DNA from: a virus
Direction: 5' to 3' (one strand)
DNA: 64,000 nucleotides
IMG/VR virus record: IMGVR_UViG_3300050821_004803
Location: 1 to 64,000 of that record
The translations under genes were made by a program, and so were the position numbers. Under the pieces are notes generated by a model. The model saw only the letters and a program-made list of their open reading frames with translations. It had not been told where the DNA came from and searched no databases. Positions 15,420-23,664 of the stretch are shown one piece after another; the first letter of the stretch is position 1, and every line of letters begins with the position of its first letter.

Positions 15420-16197
15420 TCCTGTACGTATTGGAGGGGTTGGGCCTGGGGTTATTGAATATAAACGAGTTAGCCAAGAACCCCCTAAACGTCTTGTCCT
15501 TTCTGTTGATAGTCCTCCAAAATGGGGTAAAACTCATTTCTGTTTGACCGCTCCAGATCCCATAGCCGTTCATAACCTCGATCTTGGCCTAGAGGGAGTG
15601 GTTGAGGCGGAAGAATTCAAGAGCAAAGAAATCTATGTCTTTGACTATCAAATTCCTATGTCCGCTACACTACCCGGCTCAGAATTTTCGGGAATGGCCG
15701 ATGCTGCTCAGAAAGTCTGGAAGGAGTATGTACGCAATTTCCGAGATTCTCTGTCGAAAATGCGGACGGTTGTGGTGGATACAGGGTCGGAGGCGTGGCA
15801 ACTTGTACGATTGGCTCGTCTGGGTAAACTCACCTCCGTACTTCCGGTACAATATACAGCAGTCAATGCGGAGTTCCGACAACTTACTCAGATCGCTTTG
15901 TCGCAAAACGTCTGTAATGTTATCTTTACTCACAAGGTAAAGGATGTATATAAGGATGACAAGAAAACGGGCGAGGTAGAGCGAGCGGGTTTTGGAGAAA
16001 TAGAATACGATGTTCAAACTGTTCTTAAGGCTTCTAGGGACTACGCAAAGACCGGAGTTGACCAGTTTGGATTGGAGATCGCAGCATGTCGCGCCAATTT
16101 ATCGGCCACCGGAAAGAGATTTGTTGGAGCAGATTGCACCTTTGCTAAGGTTGCCGCAGCAATCTATCCGTCCACAACCGAAGAAACCTGGAAATAA
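15403..16197 (+). CDS. RecA-fold AAA ATPase (phage recombination)
   Basis: A 264-residue protein starting at 15403, with GAGGAGATGG upstream; the 20-residue longer form is less likely. SPPKWGKT (37-44) is an unusual Walker A. MRTVVVDTGSEAW supplies the Walker B Asp, and NVIFTHKVKD looks like the sensor strand. This fits the AAA_24-type phage ATPases found between nuclease and DNA-binding genes. A dispersed repeat encodes residues 11-16. Confidence 0.75.
   Translation: MTIPTNPVRIGGVGPGVIEYKRVSQEPPKRLVLSVDSPPKWGKTHFCLTAPDPIAVHNLDLGLEGVVEAEEFKSKEIYVFDYQIPMSATLPGSEFSGMADAAQKVWKEYVRNFRDSLSKMRTVVVDTGSEAWQLVRLARLGKLTSVLPVQYTAVNAEFRQLTQIALSQNVCNVIFTHKVKDVYKDDKKTGEVERAGFGEIEYDVQTVLKASRDYAKTGVDQFGLEIAACRANLSATGKRFVGADCTFAKVAAAIYPSTTEETWK
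15433..15449 (+). repeat. Dispersed repeat copy 8
   Basis: GGAGGGGTTGGGCCTGG, forward, short G-rich spacer, in frame near the ATPase N-terminus. Confidence 0.85.
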
Positions 16198-16210
16198 TTT
16201 CATTTTTTAG

Positions 16211-16241
16211 GTTGTATTAGTACCCATTTTGGATACTAATA
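16211..16241 (+). promoter_or_regulatory. Phage promoter motif (rightward)
   Basis: GTTGTA, 14 bases, GGATACTAATA. The same two boxes with the same 14-base gap occur on the minus strand at 57316-57346 and 59351-59381. Here the motif follows the ATPase stop by 14 bases and precedes the structured RNA. GTATTAGTA and TACTAATAC also form an inverted repeat, so a terminator or operator role is possible. Confidence 0.65.
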
Positions 16242-16297
16242 CACACAATCAACAGGAGACAAAGGGTTGTACCTGAGTTGAACGTTGATGGTCAACC

Positions 16298-16447
16298 TAA
16301 AGGGGTTAGAGCCTGGGTTGGTTGTGCGATAGAACCGGGAAGTCCTTGAAAATATCGGGAACTCCGTTCTGAGGGGTTCGGACCCGTGCCTGGCGAGGCT
16401 CCCAAGGTTCTCCTATCCAACAACCACCCAAGTTTCTAACCCCTTTA
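16298..16447 (+). ncRNA. Highly structured phage RNA (about 150 nt)
   Basis: A 13-bp perfect closing stem (16298-16310 with 16435-16447) encloses a second helix, 16314-16325 with 16420-16430 (one bulge), then GATAG/CTATC (16328-16332, 16413-16417), AACC/GGTT and GGGA/TCCC, and an inner hairpin GGGT-TCGG-ACCC at 16374-16385. The nested order is continuous and no ORF crosses it. A dedicated promoter motif lies upstream. It also contains one full and one degenerate copy of the dispersed repeat. No known RNA family was recognised. Confidence 0.75.
16299..16317 (+). repeat. Dispersed repeat copy 9
   Basis: AAAGGGGTTAGAGCCTGGG, forward. It forms the 5' strand of the RNA's closing stem. A degenerate relative (GAGGGGTT and GCCTGG, 8 bases apart) lies at 16371-16393. 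Confidence 0.75.
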
Positions 16448-16479
16448 TTTGTTTGGAGATAGCTTTGGAGAATTTTATT

Positions 16480-16743
16480 ATGAATACGATTATAGTCGTT
16501 ATAATGCTATCATCCTGGCATCTCCACCGGCACGCTCAACTACCTCCAGTTGAAGTACCCCCCACCATTGAGCAACAAAGAGAAGACTATGCCCAAGCAC
16601 TGGGAGGATGTTCGTATCAAGACGGAATTTATTTCTTCTCTGGTAAAGATAAAGAAATAGGTATGTCTGATAAATCCTGCGGTGAGGCATATGAAGACTG
16701 GCGACATCGCAATACACCAGCCGTTGTTATGAGCAGAGTTTAG
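16480..16743 (+). CDS. Small membrane-anchored protein
   Basis: An 87-residue protein with ribosome site TTTGGAG. Residues 2-13 are a short hydrophobic segment (NTIIVVIMLSSW), followed by a soluble part with two Cys. This may be an uncleaved signal anchor. No family recognised. An in-frame TTG at 16453 would overlap the RNA's end and is less likely. Confidence 0.55.
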   Translation: MNTIIVVIMLSSWHLHRHAQLPPVEVPPTIEQQREDYAQALGGCSYQDGIYFFSGKDKEIGMSDKSCGEAYEDWRHRNTPAVVMSRV

Positions 16744-16750
16744 AGGTTCA

Positions 16751-17029
16751 ATGTACAGAACCAATCGCAGTATTTTGAAAGAAATTTTACTTGAGGTGAA
16801 AAATTTGTCAGCAACTATTGTAACTCGTGCAGCTTTCGATGCGGCTCTTACGGCTGCAGTAACCACCATTCAGACCGCCATCAGCGACCTGCAGGCCAAG
16901 ATTGCTGCGGGCGGAGTAACGACTCCAGAAGATTTTACAGCGGAACTTACTACGCTTCAGGGACTCGTTAGTACGGCGACTGCTGCGGACCCCGGTCCAC
17001 AGGCCGCTTCCACAACGTCCGGCAGCTAA
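16751..17029 (+). CDS. Ala/Thr-rich coiled-coil protein
   Basis: A 92-residue protein. A helical N-terminus (ILKEILLEVKNL) leads to a long Ala/Thr helix (ALTAAVTTIQTAISDLQAKIAAGG) with heptad spacing, then a disordered tail ending TTSGS. Similar Ala/Thr-rich helical proteins occur in many phages without a known function. Confidence 0.55.
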   Translation: MYRTNRSILKEILLEVKNLSATIVTRAAFDAALTAAVTTIQTAISDLQAKIAAGGVTTPEDFTAELTTLQGLVSTATAADPGPQAASTTSGS

Positions 17030-17095
17030 CTAAACTCCAAAGCTTTTATCCGATGAGCTTTATCAACGGAATATTGAACTAATTGGGAGCGCTCA

Positions 17096-17515
17096 TTGTC
17101 AGGAACAGCATGGACTGAAGTAGATTTATCAACAATACCCACAGATAATGCAATTATTCCGGAAGGTAAGTATACGTTTGAACTTCTTCCCGGAGCACGC
17201 TATTCAAAGTGGGATGCAGGACGTATTGAATTTGCAGGAAAGGTTTCGGGTGGCGAGTTTCCTAATAAGGTGATTTACTCTAGCTACCCCGATCCTGAAA
17301 AGGTAGGAAATTGGGTTCACGGAGTTTTCGTTCGTATGCAAAACGCTGCAGGTGAAGGCTATGAAATTGAACCCAACGAAGATCCGGTTGCTTATTTAAA
17401 TCGTGTTGCTGGTATTCATTTTGTTGCAAAGGTACTTCATCGTACTTACGACAAAGATGGAGAAAGCGTCACCAAGGAAGACCTGAAAATTGGTAGCATT
17501 TCGCCAGTTAAGTAA
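17096..17515 (+). CDS. Single-strand DNA-binding-like protein (DUF669-like)
   Basis: A 139-residue protein with a TTG start after GGGAGCG. The opening (AWTEVDLSTIP...IIPEGKYTFELLPG) and the following beta-rich OB-like sequence resemble the DUF669 group found next to phage AAA ATPases and RecB-type nucleases. The gene order here (nuclease, ATPase, binding protein, polymerase) supports a role in replication or recombination. The assignment is by pattern and context. Confidence 0.6.
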   Translation: MSGTAWTEVDLSTIPTDNAIIPEGKYTFELLPGARYSKWDAGRIEFAGKVSGGEFPNKVIYSSYPDPEKVGNWVHGVFVRMQNAAGEGYEIEPNEDPVAYLNRVAGIHFVAKVLHRTYDKDGESVTKEDLKIGSISPVK

Positions 17516-17536
17516 AGAACTGTGGATGATGACTTT

Positions 17537-17554
17537 GGGCACCTCCGGGTGCCC
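17537..17554 (+). terminator. GC-rich hairpin, weak terminator
   Basis: GGGCACC and GGTGCCC pair with a short TCCG loop 22 bases after the stop at 17515. The following TTAGTT is a poor U tract, so termination would be partial; it may instead protect the 3' end. Confidence 0.55.
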
Positions 17555-17575
17555 TTAGTTATAGGAGAGTGGTTT

Positions 17576-17686
17576 ATGTTGGATCATATTGGATGGGTCA
17601 TTTGTTTCGTTATTGTTGTAGTTGCGATTTTTTGTAGCAAAGGACGGTTTCCTGACGATGACGATCCCCAACACCCAGCCTGTTGA
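17576..17686 (+). CDS. Membrane micro-protein (36 aa)
   Basis: ATG after AGGAGAG. Residues 4-20 are a hydrophobic span (HIGWVICFVIVVVAIFC), followed by KGRF and an acidic Asp run. The layout is close to that of the 33-residue protein at 1050, and the two may play similar roles. It overlaps the next gene. Confidence 0.55.
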   Translation: MLDHIGWVICFVIVVVAIFCSKGRFPDDDDPQHPAC

Positions 17687-17843
17687 ATGCGACTGTCAGT
17701 GTCATAAATTGCGTGGCCACAACCAAGTAACGTTTTGTGGTTTTTGTTGGACTTGTCACACCTATCGCGATAAACGCGGATTAATTAAATTAAGGGAGCC
17801 TACAGATGCCGTTGAAGACAGGCAAGAGTCAGAAAGTAGTTAG
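17658..17843 (+). CDS. Zinc-binding small protein
   Basis: A 61-residue protein. CDCQCHK and CGFCWTCH give up to five Cys and two His in 27 residues, enough for one or two zinc sites. The tail is acidic. It overlaps neighbours on both sides. Function unknown. Confidence 0.55.
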   Translation: MTIPNTQPVECDCQCHKLRGHNQVTFCGFCWTCHTYRDKRGLIKLREPTDAVEDRQESESS

Positions 17844-17937
17844 TGAAAACATAAAAACCGAGATGGGTGCAGGACGACCGCAGAAACAAGCGGTGGCAAT
17901 TGCGCTCAGTAAAGCTGGAAAGAGTAATAAAAAGTGA
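17806..17937 (+). CDS. DUF6496-like small basic protein (43 aa)
   Basis: [15 protein letters not shown]...[20 protein letters not shown] matches the widespread short phage/bacterial protein whose core is [16 protein letters not shown]. It is strongly basic and helical; the biochemical role is unknown. Its TGA overlaps the GTG start of the next gene (GTGA). Confidence 0.75.
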   Translation: MPLKTGKSQKVVSENIKTEMGAGRPQKQAVAIALSKAGKSNKK

Positions 17938-18581
17938 AAGTAGTTTGCATATCCGATACTCATGACGTTCACTATCCAGAACTTCCGGAAGGGGATATGC
18001 TGATTCACGCTGGGGACGTTTCTTTAAACGGAAGTCCCCAAGAAATTACGAGATTTTTAGATTGGTTTGAAAAACAACCTCATCGACATAAAATTTTTGT
18101 AGGTGGTAATCACGACCGTTCGTTGGAGCAATACGGATGGGGATTTTTCGAGCGAAAAGGCATTACGTACCTCGAAAACTCCTCCACAAAAATTGAAGGT
18201 TTTAAAATATTTGGTTCTCCTGCCTCTCGTACCTTTGGTCACATCTGCGCTTTTATGCGAGAGGAAGAAGCCCTACGAAGACTTTGGCTGGGTCTTGATG
18301 GCACTCACGATATAGTTATCACCCACAGTCCGGCCAAGTGGTTTAGAGATTCTGAAGCCGATGGTGTGCCTCTGGGCAGTGAATCGCTAGCAGAATTTCT
18401 TCGATACGCCAATCCCTTACTCCACGTATGCGGACACATACACGGCGGATACGGACAAACGGAGCACAAAGGAACTCAGTACGTAAACGCATCGCACCTG
18501 GATGTTACGTACCGAAAGTTCAATGCTCCTATTGTAGTAGACCTAGAAGATATAAAGAAAAAAATAAACTCCAGGCCCTAA
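17934..18581 (+). CDS. Calcineurin-like metallophosphoesterase 1
   Basis: A 215-residue protein with a GTG start. Motifs in order: SDTHDVH (7-13), HAGDVS, GGNHDR (about 58-63), THSPAK and CGHIHGGYG, together supplying the two-metal site. The size is typical of small phage phosphatases acting on nucleotides or nucleic-acid ends. The C-terminus runs into a dispersed repeat that contains the stop codon. Confidence 0.85.
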   Translation: MKVVCISDTHDVHYPELPEGDMLIHAGDVSLNGSPQEITRFLDWFEKQPHRHKIFVGGNHDRSLEQYGWGFFERKGITYLENSSTKIEGFKIFGSPASRTFGHICAFMREEEALRRLWLGLDGTHDIVITHSPAKWFRDSEADGVPLGSESLAEFLRYANPLLHVCGHIHGGYGQTEHKGTQYVNASHLDVTYRKFNAPIVVDLEDIKKKINSRP

Positions 18582-18588
18582 CCCCTCT
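18571..18588 (-). repeat. Dispersed repeat copy 10
   Basis: CCAGGCCCTAACCCCTCT, reverse. It spans the phosphoesterase stop and lies just upstream of the polymerase ribosome site. Confidence 0.9.
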
Positions 18589-18598
18589 GGGAGCCAAC

Positions 18599-20995
18599 CT
18601 GAAAGTTTGTGAAATAGCGGCTTGTGCTGGGTGTCCGCTAAGAAAGAAAAATCCAGATGCTATATTTGTTCCTCCTCGTGTTGGCAGTAATCTTCGTTTG
18701 GAGATTGGTGACTACCCAGGACGTGTCGCTGCAGAGCTTGGACATCCCCTTGGTGGTGGCTCCGGTGGCTGGCTCACGTCGATGTATTCTAAAGCCGGTC
18801 TTGAAGAAAAAGAAAACTCTGTCCTAAACGTAATTCAATGTAAACAACCCGAAGAGGAGTTTCCGAAAAATGAGCATGAGGCCATCGAGCACTGCCGAAA
18901 AGCCCACGTGGAACCCTTCCTTGCATCCAAACCTTGGACTCGTGTTGATGTGTTTGGAGAATATCCGCTCAAATATATTCTCCAAAAGAATCTTGAAATC
19001 TCTAGATGGCGTGGAACTATTTTATCCGTACCAGCTCTCGACAATTCAAAGATTGCTATTCCTACCTTCCATCCTAGATATATCGCCAAAGATCAAGCCA
19101 TGTTCCCGGTGGCGATTAATGATCTACGGAAAACGCTCACCGTTGAACCAGAATATTATAACATTTATCCCTCCCTCAACGATGTCAGACAATTTCGATC
19201 AACCCGCTTTGCTTTTGACATTGAAACAAATGGATGGACAAAAGAGATCAACATTGTTGGACTTTGTTCAGAAGATTATAGGGTAATAGTTGTACCATTT
19301 ATCGGAGAGTATGTTGACGAGTTACGACGCATATTTGCAAACGCCACAGAAGTCATTGGTCAGAATCTGGTTCAGTTTGACTTACCTGTGTTGGCTCACA
19401 ATGGCATTTATATTCGTGGCCCTGAAGAGTGTGTGGTATGGGATACGATGCTTATGCATCATCTACGCTTCCCAGTATTCCCCCACGATCTTGAGTTCAT
19501 TGGCAAACAATTTACGAACAAAGGCGCATGGAAAGCCGATAAAGTTTCTTTCGAAACATATTGCGCGAGAGACGTTGATGTCACCTGGCGATCCTTTCAT
19601 CCGCTTAAAGAACTTTTGGTTCAAGCCGGTCTCTTAGATAACTATAAATATATCAGTTGGCCGCTGGCTAAAATTTGCAAATTGATGACCGATATAGGTT
19701 TATCCCGATCATTCAATCGAATTGCTAAACTTCGGGATGAGCTACACGAAATTATCAAAGTACAAGAGGGGTTATTGCCTGGGCATCTTAGAACTTTTAC
19801 TAAGTATGTAAACAAGCGAAAACCGGCTCCCGAAGGTACAGTCAACGAAAAAGGCAGACTAGTTAAGTATATTTATGAGCCGGTAGCGGAGGTTGAGGTT
19901 CCTTGGCGGTCGTCGGCTGTCAAAATGAAATTCCTCTATGAGGAGCTTCGGGACGCTAAGGGTAAAAAGCTTGAAGTGGTTAAACACATCAAGACGAAAC
20001 AACCCACAACCGACAAAAATGCCCTTGACAAGTTGTATGTTCGTCATAAACTACCGGAACTTCGGGCACTTAAAGAGCTTCAACGCTGTGCCACACTGTT
20101 GCAGGGTTTTGCTAAAGAGGACTTAAAAGTAAACGATGTCTTACACCCATCTTTCAACCCCCACGGAACAGAAACAGGACGTCTTAGTTCGAGTGGTCCT
20201 AACATTCAGAACCAGCCAAGCGCTGTGCGATATTCTTACGTCCCAAGAAATGCCGGAGGAAAGATTGTCTCGGTTGATTACTCGGGCATTGAAAACCGAC
20301 TCGTTGCGGATTTTGCGAGAGATCGAAAACGTAGAGAGTGGTTCAAAGACATCAATTTCTCTGAACATAAATACCTAGCGGCTCTTATTGAAGGAATTGC
20401 TTATGAAGAAGTCGTCAAATCCAAGGACAAAGATTCTCCTTATGCAATGGCGAAAGTCATTGTCCACGGGTCTGACCGTCTCATGGGTGCTAAGAAAATT
20501 GCCGCCCAATATGACCTTGACATTGATCGAGTAAAAGATTTTCAAGCAATTTGGAAGAGAGAAATCTCGGATACTATTGCTTGGCAATCCCGAGTAGGAG
20601 CAGAGGCTGCTAGGATCGGCTGGCTCTCTAACCCCTTCGGGCGTAAGTTGTGGTTGTGGGAAAGCAATTCAATAACTAAGGCGGTGTCGTTTATGCCTCA
20701 GTCCACAGCTGCTGATGTTATCTTTCGGGCTATGATTGCGCTTATGTATGAGCGCATTGGATGGCCAAAAGAGTGGGCATTAAAGATTGCACCGTACGTG
20801 GAATCGTTGCCTGAAGGGGTCCTACTGCTGGCCCAGGTACACGACGAATTGTTGTGTGAAACCGAAAATGCAGATCAAGTAAATCCTACACTAGAGGTTC
20901 TGGAACGGGTGATGACGCAACCCTGGCCAGAGTTAAACGGGTTGTCCCTTCCTATAGGGAAGGCGTCAGGTGATTCTTGGGGAGATTGTGAATGA
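18599..20995 (+). CDS. DNA polymerase I with N-terminal UDG-like domain
   Basis: About 798 residues. The N-terminal ~190 residues resemble family-4 uracil-DNA glycosylases (CAGCPLRKK Cys ligands, IPTFHPRYI His motif), as in the SPO1 polymerase. The 3'-5' exonuclease follows: FDIET (about 207), QNLVQFD and YCARDVD. The polymerase has TGRLSSSGPN (about 526), VDYSGIENR motif A (about 559) and QVHDELL motif C (about 748). Motif B is diverged (AKVIVHGSDRLMGA). No ATG, GTG or TTG fits; CTG at 18599 has GGGAG 5 bases upstream. The ATG at 18428 would overlap the previous gene by 154 bases. Confidence 0.85.
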   Translation: MKVCEIAACAGCPLRKKNPDAIFVPPRVGSNLRLEIGDYPGRVAAELGHPLGGGSGGWLTSMYSKAGLEEKENSVLNVIQCKQPEEEFPKNEHEAIEHCRKAHVEPFLASKPWTRVDVFGEYPLKYILQKNLEISRWRGTILSVPALDNSKIAIPTFHPRYIAKDQAMFPVAINDLRKTLTVEPEYYNIYPSLNDVRQFRSTRFAFDIETNGWTKEINIVGLCSEDYRVIVVPFIGEYVDELRRIFANATEVIGQNLVQFDLPVLAHNGIYIRGPEECVVWDTMLMHHLRFPVFPHDLEFIGKQFTNKGAWKADKVSFETYCARDVDVTWRSFHPLKELLVQAGLLDNYKYISWPLAKICKLMTDIGLSRSFNRIAKLRDELHEIIKVQEGLLPGHLRTFTKYVNKRKPAPEGTVNEKGRLVKYIYEPVAEVEVPWRSSAVKMKFLYEELRDAKGKKLEVVKHIKTKQPTTDKNALDKLYVRHKLPELRALKELQRCATLLQGFAKEDLKVNDVLHPSFNPHGTETGRLSSSGPNIQNQPSAVRYSYVPRNAGGKIVSVDYSGIENRLVADFARDRKRREWFKDINFSEHKYLAALIEGIAYEEVVKSKDKDSPYAMAKVIVHGSDRLMGAKKIAAQYDLDIDRVKDFQAIWKREISDTIAWQSRVGAEAARIGWLSNPFGRKLWLWESNSITKAVSFMPQSTAADVIFRAMIALMYERIGWPKEWALKIAPYVESLPEGVLLLAQVHDELLCETENADQVNPTLEVLERVMTQPWPELNGLSLPIGKASGDSWGDCE
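19765..19783 (+). repeat. Dispersed repeat copy 11
   Basis: AGAGGGGTTATTGCCTGGG, forward, spacer ATTG, in frame within the polymerase between the exonuclease and polymerase domains. Confidence 0.8.
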
Positions 20996-21294
20996 ACGTA
21001 GAAGTTGGTAAAGTGGCTTTTATGAAGACCAGCGACGAACCTGTTTTTGTGTTGGAGATTGATGGAAAGGTAGCCCGTGTTCGTAGACCGGTGCAGACAG
21101 AGGATGGGGTTTTTCATCGTACCGAAACCTTCGAACTCCGGGAGCTACATACGAAGAAGGCTGCGATTGTTGCAGAGATGGAACTTAATAGGTTTATGCT
21201 GGAACAGCGGGATCAACTTGCCGATGAGCGACGTAAAGCATCAAAGGATGCCGGTGATCCCTTTTCGGAACCGAAGGAATCCTTTCTTAACTAG
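20992..21294 (+). CDS. Unknown small protein
   Basis: A 100-residue protein coupled to the polymerase stop (ATGA). The first half looks like a small beta barrel (VGKVAFMKTSDEPVFVLEIDGKVARVRRPV), the second a charged helix (AAIVAEMELNRFMLEQRDQLADERRKA). Possibly a polymerase accessory factor by position; not recognised. Confidence 0.6.
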   Translation: MNVEVGKVAFMKTSDEPVFVLEIDGKVARVRRPVQTEDGVFHRTETFELRELHTKKAAIVAEMELNRFMLEQRDQLADERRKASKDAGDPFSEPKESFLN

Positions 21295-22442
21295 TGGACC
21301 TCAACATCCCGGATTGTCTACCGCATGATAGTTGGTTCCGACGTTGGATGGATATATGGCCCACGTCGGAATCACCTAAGCCATTTATTTTATTCTCTGC
21401 GATGGCGATGTTTGGGGCTTGTTTAGGAAGACGAGTTTGGTTGGATCAAGACATACATCAGGTTAGGCCAATGCTTAATGTGCTGTTGATTGGTCCCTCG
21501 GGAATTGGCAAGAGTACCGCTGTAAAAATTGCCAAACGTCTTCTTCCATACGTACCAGAAAGCCATCGTGCCCAGTTTATTGAGGGTGGGTCTACAAAAG
21601 AAAAGCTCCATCAGGATTTGCTAGATCAACCAAAAGCAATCTTATTTGCGCAAGAACTGGCAGCATTCTTTTCCAAAGAAAAATATAAGGAAAACCTGAT
21701 ACCATATGTCACTAATCTTCTCGACTATGAAGACGTTATTGAACTTAGAACTCGTCGAGATGGTACTAGCCGTGTTATTGAACCTAGCGTTTCTATCATT
21801 GGTGGCTCTACACTGGAGTGGTTGCAAAATATGCTTCCTGATAGCGCTGTCAGCGGCGGTTTTCTTGCACGTTTCCTTATTCTTAACGAGGATTCTAAGG
21901 GACAGAAAATTGCGAATCCTCATCGCTTGTTGTCAAGCCGTTCTAAGGCAGCACTCGAAGTAACTCGCAACAAAGTCTACTCGGACTTCTCCGATCTCTT
22001 CACAGTCCACGAAGGCAATATGGACTACGAAGATTACGAAGCTGCTGAAACCTATGCAAAGTGGTATAACGCCTATCAACCCGAAACTGGATATCTTGCT
22101 CCGTTCGCTGCAAGAGCTGGAGAGCTTATCCTCCGCTTGTCGATGCTCCTTGCTATATCATCCAGACGAACTACCATCTCAGCGACAGACATTACTAGCG
22201 GTATTGCGCTCTACGCTTACGTTGCAAGCCGCCTTGGGCGAGTTGTTGTAGCGACTAATGTGCAGGGTAAGGTCGGTGAATTGGTCAGAAGTACGGTTAG
22301 TGGAGAGGGGTTGGGGCCTGGCTCTATTGTGGGCTTGCTCCGAGTTCAAGCTCCATATTCTGATATCGAAAAACACTTAGAGGGACTTATATACTCTGGA
22401 TCTCTAACTAACGAAGAAGGAAAGATCAGACATTCCGAATGA
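21294..22442 (+). CDS. DUF3987-like P-loop ATPase
   Basis: A 382-residue protein with a GTG start overlapping the previous stop. LLIGPSGIGKST (64-75) is a Walker A, and AILFAQELAAFF resembles the Walker B region of DUF3987 proteins, which occur in phages in the place of a helicase or primase. The SGGFLARF stretch fits the arginine-finger area. It is likely a replication ATPase. A dispersed repeat encodes part of the C-terminus. Confidence 0.7.
   Translation: MDLNIPDCLPHDSWFRRWMDIWPTSESPKPFILFSAMAMFGACLGRRVWLDQDIHQVRPMLNVLLIGPSGIGKSTAVKIAKRLLPYVPESHRAQFIEGGSTKEKLHQDLLDQPKAILFAQELAAFFSKEKYKENLIPYVTNLLDYEDVIELRTRRDGTSRVIEPSVSIIGGSTLEWLQNMLPDSAVSGGFLARFLILNEDSKGQKIANPHRLLSSRSKAALEVTRNKVYSDFSDLFTVHEGNMDYEDYEAAETYAKWYNAYQPETGYLAPFAARAGELILRLSMLLAISSRRTTISATDITSGIALYAYVASRLGRVVVATNVQGKVGELVRSTVSGEGLGPGSIVGLLRVQAPYSDIEKHLEGLIYSGSLTNEEGKIRHSE
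22304..22321 (+). repeat. Dispersed repeat copy 12
   Basis: AGAGGGGTTGGGGCCTGG, forward, in frame (EGLGPG) about 45 codons before the end of the ATPase gene. Confidence 0.9.
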
Positions 22443-22463
22443 CGCAGGGCATTAAGATTACCC

Positions 22464-22479
22464 CCAGGCCAAACCCCTC
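22464..22479 (-). repeat. Dispersed repeat copy 13
   Basis: CCAGGCCAAACCCCTC, reverse, in the gap between the ATPase and the second phosphoesterase. Inverted with respect to copy 12. Confidence 0.95.
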
Positions 22480-22493
22480 AGAAGGATAAACTT

Positions 22494-23273
22494 TTGGCCA
22501 ACAAACCGAATTTGTGGGTTTGTTTGTTCGACCTACACCACCCAAAGGTCCACAAACCTACTTGGAATGCTGCACTTGATTTTATTCAGAAGAATTCTAA
22601 GAAGATTGCTGGGGTCTACTTCGGTGGCGACCAGTTTGATAACTCGGAAATCTCCCACCATAACGCAGGTAAACCTCTCTATAAACCAACAGGGAGTTAT
22701 GCAAAGAATACAGAATCCTTTGATAAGGATATTCTTTGGCCGTTAGAGAATGTTCTTTCCAAAGGTACTACAAAGATTTGGCAGATAGGTAACCATGACG
22801 ATTGGGAGCTACAGTTTGTCGAGAGCCACCCAGAATTTGAGGGAGCGGTGGAGCGTCCAATCCTTCTTAAGCTGGAGTCGCGAGGTTGGGAGATTATCCC
22901 TTGCGGCTCTGGTTATCAGCTGGGTAAGCTCACTCTTATACATGGGGAGACTCTTTCAGGGGTGGGTAATCAGGCTGCAGGTTATCACGCGAAAAAAGCC
23001 GTGGAGACTTACTGTGGAAGCGTTCTCTACGGGCATATGCATTCACCTCAATCTTACACGAAGGTGTTGCCTCACCATCAGACAGATAAGTGGCAAGGAA
23101 TCTGTGCCCCCATATTGGGCGCGACCAATCCTGGATACCTACGTAACAGACCTACAGCTTGGCTCAATGGTTTCTGTGTGGTCGAGATGCAAGAAAACGG
23201 AAACTTCAACGTTTATTCCGTTGTGGTAGTTGGCGGAAAATTTAGCTTTGGTGGGGTGGTTTATGGAAAGTAA
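22494..23273 (+). CDS. Calcineurin-like metallophosphoesterase 2
   Basis: A 259-residue protein with a TTG start and AGAAGGAT upstream. Motifs: FDLHHPKVH, YFGGDQFDN, QIGNHDDWE, LIHGETL and LYGHMHSPQ. The first motif has D-x-H-H rather than D-x-H alone. It is longer than the phosphoesterase at 17934 and not closely similar to it. The likely substrate is DNA or a nucleotide, given the replication context. Confidence 0.8.
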   Translation: MANKPNLWVCLFDLHHPKVHKPTWNAALDFIQKNSKKIAGVYFGGDQFDNSEISHHNAGKPLYKPTGSYAKNTESFDKDILWPLENVLSKGTTKIWQIGNHDDWELQFVESHPEFEGAVERPILLKLESRGWEIIPCGSGYQLGKLTLIHGETLSGVGNQAAGYHAKKAVETYCGSVLYGHMHSPQSYTKVLPHHQTDKWQGICAPILGATNPGYLRNRPTAWLNGFCVVEMQENGNFNVYSVVVVGGKFSFGGVVYGK

Positions 23274-23664
23274 AAGACCACCCTTGACGGTGGCTATTGA
23301 TTTTGATGGTACTCTTTGTGATGCTTGCTTTCCGGATATTGGTACAATAAAAGAGGGGGCACGTGAAGCGCTTCAGTTCTTTAAGGATTTGGGCTATCGT
23401 ATCATTATTTACTCGTGTCGTACTTGCCATTGGCACCACGACATATTCGGTGGCAGTGTTGATGAACCCTCAATGGAACGGACAACAGTTAGGCAAATGG
23501 TTGCTTGGCTGGATTCCAATGGTCTGCCTTATGATTTGGTGGATGATGGTAGCCGAGGAAAGGTTGTCGCCGATTACTACATAGATGACAAAGCTATACG
23601 ATTTGACAATAACTGGCCAGAGATTCAGTTTTTTGTAGGGGTGTCCCATGCCGCTTCCAACTGA
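23263..23664 (+). CDS. HAD-superfamily phosphatase
   Basis: A 133-residue protein; the start at 23263 follows GGTGGGGTGG. AIDFDGTLCD (about 11-20) is motif I with the nucleophilic Asp, IIYSCRT is motif II, and DYYIDDKAI is motif IV. There is no large cap domain. It is probably a nucleotide or polynucleotide 5'/3' phosphatase. Confidence 0.8.
   Translation: MESKRPPLTVAIDFDGTLCDACFPDIGTIKEGAREALQFFKDLGYRIIIYSCRTCHWHHDIFGGSVDEPSMERTTVRQMVAWLDSNGLPYDLVDDGSRGKVVADYYIDDKAIRFDNNWPEIQFFVGVSHAASN

Noticed and set aside
16371-16393. GGTTCGGACCC looked like a tRNA T-arm
   Set aside because: The loop lacks the conserved A58, no anticodon arm or acceptor stem pairs with it, and it fits better as a UUCG-type hairpin inside the larger RNA.
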